Assembly: GCA_022451765.1 (NCBI GenBank)
Contig: JAKUNY010000047.1
Coordinates: 1 to 10,008, forward strand
Length of the DNA stretch: 10,008 bases
Source of the DNA: Candidatus Poseidoniaceae archaeon
GTDB lineage: Archaea; Thermoplasmatota; Poseidoniia; Poseidoniales; Poseidoniaceae
Reading direction: 5' to 3'
A program made the position numbers and the translations under genes. Of the stretch, positions 1 to 5,947 are shown piece after piece. Position 1 is the first letter of the stretch, and every line of letters begins with the position of its first letter. Below the pieces are notes generated by a model. It saw only the letters and a program-made list of their open reading frames with translations, was not told where the DNA came from and did no database searches.

Positions 1-260
1 ACATCCAGCGGCGTCGGAGCATAAATGTCTGCTGGAGCTGAGGAAACAATCAGAGCAGGAGATTCTTTGAGCGTCTTACAGATTGCTTCCTCGACGGCTC
101 TTCCAACATAGAGAATTGGAATCTGCGGCATCACAAAGCGCCTGACTTTCTCGTAGTACCAAAGGCGAGGGCAGGCTTTCCATGTATTTCACTGACTTGC
201 GGAGAGGCGATTGTATTGACCAACAAAATCGAGTTCCGGTTTTGGCAATTGCACAGGCAT
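1..260 (-). pseudogene. PD-(D/E)XK (Cas4/RecB-like) nuclease, N-terminal part, in-frame stop at codon 24, cut by window edge
   Basis: From ATG at 260-258 the frame reads MPVQLPKPELDF, then RLSASQ, then TGA (189-191), then NTWKACPRLWYYEKV, and stays open to base 1. It matches the start of the neighbouring nuclease almost without gaps: both begin MPV, both have R18-L-S-A-S22, T26, C30-P-R32 and W34, and both have G53, E57, A59 and C61. Position 24 is Leu in the neighbour and TGA here, so one substitution (TTA to TGA) would explain it. C30 would be the first Fe-S cysteine, and the G...E motif (53-57) is the start of the nuclease fold. The active site itself lies outside the window. No Shine-Dalgarno precedes 260, but a TATA-like TATTTTA lies at 285-291. 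If the stop is real, translation could restart only at GTG 134 or ATG 131, losing C30. The family call is firm; pseudogene versus sequencing error is open. Confidence 0.72.
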
Positions 261-284
261 AGGATGGACACTGATGTCGTCCCC

Positions 285-291
285 TAAAATA
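285..291 (-). promoter_or_regulatory. possible TATA box for the left-edge nuclease
   Basis: On the minus strand TATTTTA lies about 28 bases upstream of the ATG at 260, the distance expected of a leaderless archaeal gene, and that gene lacks a Shine-Dalgarno site. The site sits just past the stop of the upstream nuclease. This is only a weak sequence match; no transcript evidence is visible. Confidence 0.25.
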
Positions 292-296
292 CCCTT

Positions 297-2054
297 TCAT
301 GCGAAAGAAAGTCCGGGCAATTCAACTCTCGTTTTACGTACATCAATTCGCAACTGAACCAATCCAGCCCGCCACCCTAATTCAGCACCAATCAAGCGTA
401 TTTTTTCACCAGGCTCCAGCTTCAATAAACGTTCACTAATAGCGGAGCCAAAGGCCACAACCTCAACCACGTGAGAACCATCCCATAGATGGAAGGCCAG
501 CATGGACCAAGGTCGACCGTCGAGACGTTTGCCCTTTTGCTGGCGTATAGACAGCACCATTCCCTCAACGTTTGCTCTGGTCCTTAGCAATCCTATTCGT
601 GTTCCGGGAATCTCGGTTTCAGATTGTGGCAAGATCTCTGACTCTGCATCAACATAGAGTCGAGGTTGGTCTCTCCATACGCCGGGTAAAGCATTCTTGA
701 TGACGACGTTGGTCTCTTCGGATTCGTGAAGATTTGGATAAGCTCCGGGTTCCGCCTCCTCGACAGCAATGGTTGCTTCACCAGCCTTCAGCATAGCACC
801 AAGGACTGGTTCATTGAAATGGTTCGGTAGTGGGCCCCACTGAGCGATGAAATCCCCCGCAACGTCCACACGAGATGGAATGCTCGAAAACGGAAGACAA
901 GGTGACTGGATTTCAAACCCATCAATCATTGTTTGACGAGTGGCATCGTTCATCGGACCTGCTGAATCAAGATTTTCCAAAGACACGCCACACCAACTGC
1001 AACCGGCGGCTTCGCCAGAGCAAACCTGCATGTGGTTGCCAATTTCGTTGGAGCCTTCTGCTGGAAGAATTGATGCGCCTTCTCCCATTTCCCGCATTTG
1101 CTGATTGATTTGGAAGAACTCTTCGTCCATCAATGTAAGTTCCTTTTCACTTGGGGCGTTGTAATCGATTCGCTCCTTACTCGAAAGGTACCAACCCTGC
1201 ATTTTCTCGACAGTCCCTTGTTCATTGGTTCTGGACCATAACCATGCATAAAATCGGAGTTGGTGTTGCAAGCTGTCAGCGAAAGCCGAGCCCGAATGAC
1301 CTGATTTAATATCAACAAGTCGAATCTTCCCATCCCAACGCAGAACCAAATCGAGCTCACCTGCAGCCCACCCATCTGGGTGAAACATGCGTTGAGGTTG
1401 ATGTACACGGGGATCTTTGAACCATGGTCGAGCAATTTCCCATGCTTCATTCCACTGTATTGCTTCATTCTTTGACTGCCATACGAAGGGGTGTTCAACC
1501 GTCCAATCCCTCGCTTTGAGGGATTGAACTTTCTCTGGTACAGGAAATTGTGGGACTTCTCCCCATGCAGGTGAAGGTACGTTGAATGGGATTCCGCCTG
1601 AGCGATAGGTCTCGATGTATGGTCCACCGTTCTGCTGGAAACAAGCACGGACTTCATCGAGGAACAAATCGATTCCATTGCATATTTTCTGTTCATAATC
1701 ATCGACTTCAACGGCGGACCAATCAGAATCCTGTCGCTTCCAAAGACGTGCATTCCAAGCATCTTGTCCTTCATTCCATGCTTTTTTTGCCTCAGTCTTG
1801 CACAAATCGTAGGCCCATGAACGAAGATCATCCAGTGATTCCATGGGCCCTGGGCGATTCATCAAGACACGACAAAAGGCATCTTCGATGACAAGGCCTG
1901 TAATTTGGCCGATGGATGATGGTGACGAGAGCCCAACTTTTCGAGAAAGAAACCACTGTCTTGGGCAACGAAGAAACGTTGTCAGACCCGAAGCAGAGAG
2001 TCGAGAGCGACTCCGGCCAAGGGGTCCTCCTTTTGGTGGAACGCCGACAGGCAT
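297..2054 (-). CDS. PD-(D/E)XK nuclease (Cas4/RecB/AddB-like) with C-terminal OB-fold
   Basis: This is a 585-residue putative Fe-S nuclease acting on DNA. Seen in order: RLSASGLTTFLRCPRQW (18-34) with C30; the G53...E57 motif; a Trp-rich insertion (about 80-225); GELDLVL (E233, D235); VDIKSG (D248, K250), the core (D/E)XK catalytic motif; and QLRFYA (Q265, Y269), the helix motif of this superfamily. Then come C345, C352 and C355, which with C30 could bind a 4Fe-4S cluster as in Cas4, AddB and Dna2. Residues about 484-575 look like an OB-fold (VEGMV, then LWDGSHVVEVVAFG, then GEKIRLIGAELG), suggesting single-stranded DNA or RNA binding. The C-x6-C-x2-C spacing is unlike the usual C-x2-C-x5-C. 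No helicase motifs are seen, and at 585 residues it is far longer than Cas4 (about 200). The start is set by GAGGAGAT (2058-2065), 5 bases before ATG. It follows rli by 41 bp and precedes a paralogue. Its biological role is unknown. Confidence 0.85.
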   Translation of the reverse strand: MPVGVPPKGGPLGRSRSRLSASGLTTFLRCPRQWFLSRKVGLSSPSSIGQITGLVIEDAFCRVLMNRPGPMESLDDLRSWAYDLCKTEAKKAWNEGQDAWNARLWKRQDSDWSAVEVDDYEQKICNGIDLFLDEVRACFQQNGGPYIETYRSGGIPFNVPSPAWGEVPQFPVPEKVQSLKARDWTVEHPFVWQSKNEAIQWNEAWEIARPWFKDPRVHQPQRMFHPDGWAAGELDLVLRWDGKIRLVDIKSGHSGSAFADSLQHQLRFYAWLWSRTNEQGTVEKMQGWYLSSKERIDYNAPSEKELTLMDEEFFQINQQMREMGEGASILPAEGSNEIGNHMQVCSGEAAGCSWCGVSLENLDSAGPMNDATRQTMIDGFEIQSPCLPFSSIPSRVDVAGDFIAQWGPLPNHFNEPVLGAMLKAGEATIAVEEAEPGAYPNLHESEETNVVIKNALPGVWRDQPRLYVDAESEILPQSETEIPGTRIGLLRTRANVEGMVLSIRQQKGKRLDGRPWSMLAFHLWDGSHVVEVVAFGSAISERLLKLEPGEKIRLIGAELGWRAGLVQLRIDVRKTRVELPGLSFA

Positions 2055-2057
2055 GTT

Positions 2058-2065
2058 ATCTCCTC
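2058..2065 (-). promoter_or_regulatory. Shine-Dalgarno site of the nuclease-OB gene
   Basis: Minus-strand GAGGAGAT ends three bases before the ATG at 2054; its GAGGAG core is 5 bases away. It decides the start and suggests the gene is translated from an internal site of a longer rli transcript. Confidence 0.6.
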
Positions 2066-2095
2066 ATGTTGGTGGTCTTTAGAAGTCGTGACGCT

Positions 2096-3877
2096 CTACT
2101 TGCTATCAAACGAATAGAAATCTCCGACCTCACGCTGCTCTCGATCCTTTCGACTCTCAGATTTGTTGATTCGTGGACGCTTGGAATCATGGTCACGACG
2201 GAACGTGACATTAACGTCGTCAAGGAAGCGATTCATCCCTTCCCTCAGAGAATAAGGGCCCATGGCCTTGCCTTTGACCCCTCCTTGTCCCTCAAAGACA
2301 AGCAATGAATCGCTCACGATATCGATGAAGTATACGTCGTGGTCGATAACGAAAGCAGACCTTTCATTGGCTTCCATTGTCCTTCGAATTGCCTTGGCGG
2401 CTTCCATTCTTGCGTTCGCATCGAGGTGTGCTGATGGTTCATCGAGAAGATACAAGTCGGCTTCTCGACCAAGACATATCGCAATTGAAACGGCTTGTCG
2501 CTCTCCACCAGATAATTTTTTTACGCGCTTCGGAAGGAGTTCATCAACACCCAAGGCGCGAATAACGTTGACGTTGAATTCTCCGCTTCGCCAACGCATA
2601 CCTAGTTCGCTGTCGAGCCACGTCTGTACAGTGCAGTCCATGTCAACGTCGATGTGTTGAGGTTTGTAGGAAACCGTTGCTTCGTTGGTTACCCAACCGT
2701 TATCGTATTCATGTTCGCCTGCAAGAATTTTGATCATGGTCGACTTTCCAGTTCCGTTTGGACCGACGACACCAACCACTTCGGAACGGTGAACAGAACC
2801 TTCTCCTGTTGACAATTCAAAGTCACCCAATTTTTTACCGAGGTCACCCCACTGGACAACCACACTACCTTTCTCTGCAGTTCGCTCATGGTGTTTGAGA
2901 AAGCGAATTGGTTTATCTCGGATACGAACGTTCTCTTCAACGAGGAATCCGTCGAGATAAGCGTTGATTGCGGTACGTGTTGATCGAGCAGGGGTAAAGA
3001 TACCAAAAGCACCCTTCTTACCGTATACGATGTGTACCAAATCGGCGAGGACGTCCAACACAGCCAAGTCGTGTTCAATAACAATCACGCGCTTTGTTTC
3101 GGCTAATTCTTGGATAATCCGGACGATTCTCATGCGCTCGTGAATATCAAGGTAGGATGATGGTTCATCGAAGAAGTAAACATCTGCGTCGCGTAAAATG
3201 GTTGCGCATATGGCCATCCGCTGCAATTCTCCGCCTGAAAGTTGTTGAACGGTTCGTTCAAGGAGGTGAGAGATTCCTAACGCCTCGGTCATTTCGTCAA
3301 ACATCTTCCGTTCATCGACCTTGCGAAGAAGTCCTTCAACGGTCCCCTGCACTCTCTTTGGCAAACGATCGACGTTTTGTGGCTTCAGTGCAACTTTGAT
3401 ACCACCATCTCGGACGGAAGCAAAGAAATCTCGCAACTCACCTTTAGGAAGCGCATCGATGATGTTGTTCCAGTCCGGGTCTTGATCCAACCAATCTCCT
3501 AGATTCGGTGTAATTCGGCCAGAAAGTGCGTTAAATGCAGTCGATTTCCCCATCCCGTTTGGGCCGAGAATCCCAACCACGGACTCTTTTGTGGGCGTCG
3601 GAAGGCGAAAGAGTCTGAAACCATTTAGACTGTATCGATGAATCATATCTGTTTCAAGTTCGCTTGGCAATTGTTCGATAATCAATGCATCATGAGGACA
3701 CTTATTGATACAGATTCCACACCCGATGCACAAGGATTCGGAAATGTGAGGTTTGCCTGTTTTTTCGTCCATTACGATGCATTCTTGCCCGTTTCGGACC
3801 GGTGGACAATAGTGGAAACACTCATCGTTGCATTTCTTTGGTTGACAATTGTCTTCTTTGAGAACTGCAACGCGCAT
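2096..3877 (-). CDS. rli: ABCE1/Rli, ribosome-recycling ATPase with two Fe-S clusters
   Basis: This 593-residue protein has the full ABCE1 plan and a normal family length. ABCE1 splits ribosomal subunits after termination in the cytoplasm, working with aRF1/aPelota. The N-terminal Fe-S domain has cysteines 11, 16, 20, 24 and 33, then C50-IGC-GIC-INKC60, the second ferredoxin-type motif. The first ATPase has Walker A GPNGMGKST (105-113), signature LSGGELQR (213-220), Walker B ending FFDEPSSYLD (235-244) and H-loop H269. The second has GPNGTGKST (372-380), LSGGERQ (455-461), LLDEPSAHLD (477-486) and H513. The C-terminal tail with RPRIN and GDFY is also typical. No motif is missing. The start is supported by the minus-strand site GAGGTGAG (3881-3888). 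It lies 84 bp behind rpl10e, so the two translation genes may share a transcript. Confidence 0.98.
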   Translation of the reverse strand: MRVAVLKEDNCQPKKCNDECFHYCPPVRNGQECIVMDEKTGKPHISESLCIGCGICINKCPHDALIIEQLPSELETDMIHRYSLNGFRLFRLPTPTKESVVGILGPNGMGKSTAFNALSGRITPNLGDWLDQDPDWNNIIDALPKGELRDFFASVRDGGIKVALKPQNVDRLPKRVQGTVEGLLRKVDERKMFDEMTEALGISHLLERTVQQLSGGELQRMAICATILRDADVYFFDEPSSYLDIHERMRIVRIIQELAETKRVIVIEHDLAVLDVLADLVHIVYGKKGAFGIFTPARSTRTAINAYLDGFLVEENVRIRDKPIRFLKHHERTAEKGSVVVQWGDLGKKLGDFELSTGEGSVHRSEVVGVVGPNGTGKSTMIKILAGEHEYDNGWVTNEATVSYKPQHIDVDMDCTVQTWLDSELGMRWRSGEFNVNVIRALGVDELLPKRVKKLSGGERQAVSIAICLGREADLYLLDEPSAHLDANARMEAAKAIRRTMEANERSAFVIDHDVYFIDIVSDSLLVFEGQGGVKGKAMGPYSLREGMNRFLDDVNVTFRRDHDSKRPRINKSESRKDREQREVGDFYSFDSK

Positions 3878-3880
3878 CCA

Positions 3881-3888
3881 CTCACCTC
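3881..3888 (-). promoter_or_regulatory. Shine-Dalgarno site of rli
   Basis: Minus-strand GAGGTGAG complements the 3' end of 16S rRNA. The GAGG core is 7 bases from the ATG at 3877, which confirms the start of rli. Confidence 0.65.
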
Positions 3889-3932
3889 ATTCTTTCCAAG
3901 ACGTTATCATCAATGAGCATTCGCTTATTCAA

Positions 3933-3948
3933 ACCATCCAAGGATGGT
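3933..3948. repeat. 7-bp inverted repeat (hairpin) between rpl10e and rli
   Basis: ACCATCC and GGATGGT flank a 2-base centre and would fold, with a 4-base loop, into a six-pair stem. It starts 14 bases after the rpl10e stop on the minus strand. On that strand it is followed only by TTTGAATAAG, so a T-tract terminator is unconvincing. It could be a weak terminator, a processing site that sets the rpl10e/rli ratio, or chance. Confidence 0.35.
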
Positions 3949-3961
3949 ATTTTTGGGTTGT

Positions 3962-4501
3962 TCAAACAAGTCCCTTGAGATGTGCTGCGCCACGCACGAC
4001 ACGTGTTGTTGTTGGAGTTGGGAACTTCATGCCGGCCTTGCGGAGAGCGTCCTTGGCGGTCAGGAAATTTCCTGCGTTGCAGTGAATGGATATGATTCGC
4101 TGGCCTCTTCGTACTCGTGCAGCGGTCCCGACGTTTTTACCAAACGCGCAGCGCATCCCTTGTGAGACACGATCTGCACCAGCACCTGTTGCTTGCTTGT
4201 TCTCTCTGAGAACGTGGTGCGGGTAGGTGTGGACACGGAGTGCGTATCCTTGCGCACCAGCGGCATTACGGATGGTGGAGTTGGAAATTACACGGGCAGC
4301 TTCGAGAGCAGTGTGTCGAATCTGACAGTCGTTGTCAGCACGAAGCTCGAGGACAACTGGGAATCCACCGGTTTCTGCAGCACGGCGGTTTCCAGAGTGG
4401 AATGCGAGGATACGGTTGTTTCGGACACCGCCGATATACGTGCTTCGGGTGTAGGCTGGTCCCTTGAGACGGCGATACATAGATGCGGGCTTACGTGCCA
4501 T
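3962..4501 (-). CDS. rpl10e: 50S ribosomal protein uL16 (archaeal L10e)
   Basis: This 179-residue protein of the large subunit sits near the A-site tRNA elbow in known ribosomes. Landmarks counted from the chosen start: MARKPASMYRRLKGPAYTRS at the N-terminus; LEAARVISN in the middle; HTYPHHVLRENK (about 91-102); and GADRVSQGMRCAFGK (about 108-122), the family's most conserved stretch. It ends in a basic tail. The frame also opens upstream at ATG 4546 and ATG 4519, but the extra residues (MIKGASVGGMLGGPN) are not a family feature. ATG 4501 has the best Shine-Dalgarno, GGAGG at 4509-4513, 7 bases away. It is the first gene of the minus-strand array and diverges from the membrane-protein gene. 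The length is normal and nothing is broken. Confidence 0.95.
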   Translation of the reverse strand: MARKPASMYRRLKGPAYTRSTYIGGVRNNRILAFHSGNRRAAETGGFPVVLELRADNDCQIRHTALEAARVISNSTIRNAAGAQGYALRVHTYPHHVLRENKQATGAGADRVSQGMRCAFGKNVGTAARVRRGQRIISIHCNAGNFLTAKDALRKAGMKFPTPTTTRVVRGAAHLKGLV

Positions 4502-4508
4502 ATTCGGT

Positions 4509-4513
4509 CCTCC
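4509..4513 (-). promoter_or_regulatory. Shine-Dalgarno site of rpl10e
   Basis: Minus-strand GGAGG is 7 bases before the ATG at 4501 and decides the start. Two more GGAGG copies lie just before upstream in-frame ATGs, but at 0-1 base they are too close to serve those codons. Confidence 0.65.
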
Positions 4514-4534
4514 AAGCATGCCTCCGACTGATGC

Positions 4535-4546
4535 TCCCTTTATCAT
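4535..4546. promoter_or_regulatory. TATA-like element in the divergent promoter region
   Basis: The plus strand reads CTTTATCAT and the minus strand ATGATAAAG over the same bases. On the minus strand, a start about 25 bases downstream would lie near 4515, just ahead of the rpl10e Shine-Dalgarno. On the plus strand, the start would fall near 4567, close to ATG 4577, which has no Shine-Dalgarno. One element might serve both genes. Inferred from spacing only. Confidence 0.35.
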
Positions 4547-4576
4547 CCCTCCGATGCGCTACGGCCGGTAGAATGA

Positions 4577-5872
4577 ATGCCGAATTCACGTCAAAACGAT
4601 GGGAAGGAACTTAATCATCGGACCCTTCCTAACATCATGGCGAGTGGCTGGAGGAAGTTACTCGAGGAAGAATCAGAACATCAATGGCTCGCAATAGGCG
4701 TTTTTTTTATTTTCATTATCATCGGAGGTTTCCTCTTTGGAGGCACGAGCTCGCTCGAAGGAATGGTACTCGGAACGGATGCGTCAGACGACTTGGTCTT
4801 TGAAGAAGGAGAATTTTTGATTGACATTGATTATCATCAAGGAGCTTCATGGGATCAAGCACACAGCGCTATTCTCAAAACTCAGTCTGGACTTAGGATG
4901 TACCAGCAAATGAACGTCGATGACGTTGACGATATTTTACAACCAAATGATCCAGCGATCGAAAACATCACATTGTTTTCTGCCGATGAAGATGGAATAG
5001 TGACCTTCTCACACACAATGAATACAATATCAACTTACGTTAACGGAGCAATATCAGAAAAAAGATTGGAAGATACTTATGGATCTGAGTTTGGAATAAA
5101 TGCTCTGGCGGCTGACACATCTTCGATGTTAAAGAATCGATTGCTGATTACCTCTGAAGATGGTGGATCAGGGCTCCGTGGTTGGAGTGGCCAAGACATT
5201 GTTTCAGTGAGCGCTCCAATCGAAGATCCAATTATTTGGGATGATGTTGTTTACCTTGAAGATTCAACATTTCTTGCCGTTGGAACCTACATCATAAACT
5301 CGTCATCTGATAGCCCTGCCTCCCCTAAACTGCAAGTTGTTTTGGCACATGTAATCTGGGACGGTAACACGTCAATCGCACCGCAGGTTCTGCCAATCCT
5401 TCGGGAAGGAAGTGAAATTCATTCACTCTTCCGAACAGCGGAAGGCGGAGCCGTCGCTTCTACAAACCAAGAATTTTACATCGTTTCATCGAGCACAATA
5501 CAAGTCTTCGATTATGCGTCTACGTCAATGGTTTACGAGGCGGAGAATAACCGTGCCTGGTTGTTTGCTGAGCGCGGTAGTGAATCTGTCCTACGTGTTG
5601 ATGTTGAGACCGGTGTAGCCAGTTCGAAAAATCTCGCATATGCACTCCCCCTTCAACCAACTTGGAGCTCCATTGAAGGAGATTCCTTCTACCTTCACGG
5701 ATTCAATGCACAAGGCGAGGCTGACCGCTTATCTCTTGATCTAACAATTGAAGGTTCTCTCTCTTCAGGACGAGGGTTCCTCAACTTTGCATTCATTCTT
5801 GTCGGTGTAATAATGATTGCAACACAAGCCTACATGATGGTGGACAAAGCCTCGCGTACCGAGAAAGCGTAA
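4577..5872 (+). CDS. unrecognised membrane-anchored protein, two TM segments around a large outer domain
   Basis: I do not recognise the family. The 431 residues show a hydrophilic N-terminus (1-36), a strong TM segment at about 37-56 (WLAIGVFFIFIIIGGFLFGG), about 345 residues of acidic, Ser/Thr-rich, beta-type sequence, a second TM at about 401-422, and a short basic tail ending KASRTEKA. This predicts both ends inside and the middle outside the cell. N-x-S/T sites in the middle part (ENITLF, INSSSD, GNTSIA) fit an exported, possibly glycosylated domain. Short alternating strands such as TFLAVGTYII and EFYIVSSSTIQVFDY resemble beta-propeller blades, but no repeat is clean enough to call. ATG 4577 lacks a Shine-Dalgarno; ATG 4637 (residue 21) is an alternative start that keeps both TMs. 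It lies 75 bp upstream of mutS with no sign of a functional link. Confidence 0.85.
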   Translation: MPNSRQNDGKELNHRTLPNIMASGWRKLLEEESEHQWLAIGVFFIFIIIGGFLFGGTSSLEGMVLGTDASDDLVFEEGEFLIDIDYHQGASWDQAHSAILKTQSGLRMYQQMNVDDVDDILQPNDPAIENITLFSADEDGIVTFSHTMNTISTYVNGAISEKRLEDTYGSEFGINALAADTSSMLKNRLLITSEDGGSGLRGWSGQDIVSVSAPIEDPIIWDDVVYLEDSTFLAVGTYIINSSSDSPASPKLQVVLAHVIWDGNTSIAPQVLPILREGSEIHSLFRTAEGGAVASTNQEFYIVSSSTIQVFDYASTSMVYEAENNRAWLFAERGSESVLRVDVETGVASSKNLAYALPLQPTWSSIEGDSFYLHGFNAQGEADRLSLDLTIEGSLSSGRGFLNFAFILVGVIMIATQAYMMVDKASRTEKA

Positions 5873-5922
5873 GACACGGACTTTTCCGAACCTTAATCAC
5901 CTCTCGTCATCAGGCTCAATCC

Positions 5923-5933
5923 TGCATAATGCA
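5923..5933. repeat. short dyad TGCAT-A-ATGCA upstream of mutS
   Basis: A perfect 5-bp inverted repeat around one base lies 14 bases before the mutS GTG, in the 75-bp gap after the membrane-protein gene. It could be an operator or overlap an AT-rich promoter element, but a dyad this short is often chance. Confidence 0.2.
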
Positions 5934-5947
5934 AGGTAGGGGTTACT

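Noticed and set aside
189..191. TGA read as selenocysteine
   Set aside because: The paralogue has Leu here, the position is in a structural helix motif rather than a redox site, and a single TTA-to-TGA change is simpler.
76..300. A 74-residue minus-strand ORF starting in an ATGA overlap with the nuclease stop
   Set aside because: The overlap looks like coupling, but the product (MKGYFRGRHQCPSYACA...) resembles no protein. The nuclease-family reading lies in another frame of the same strand and explains the region better.
1130..1831. A 233-residue minus-strand ORF inside the nuclease gene
   Set aside because: It lies in a shifted frame of the nuclease, has no domain-like pattern, and the nuclease frame carries clear catalytic motifs.
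297..2054. Calling the nuclease a CRISPR adaptation Cas4
   Set aside because: It is far longer than Cas4, carries an OB-fold, has different cysteine spacing, and no repeats or other cas genes occur in the window.
4519..4546. Upstream in-frame ATGs as the start of uL16
   Set aside because: Their GGAGG sites are only 0-1 base away, and the 6-15 extra residues do not belong to the family; ATG 4501 has correct spacing and the typical MARKPA start.
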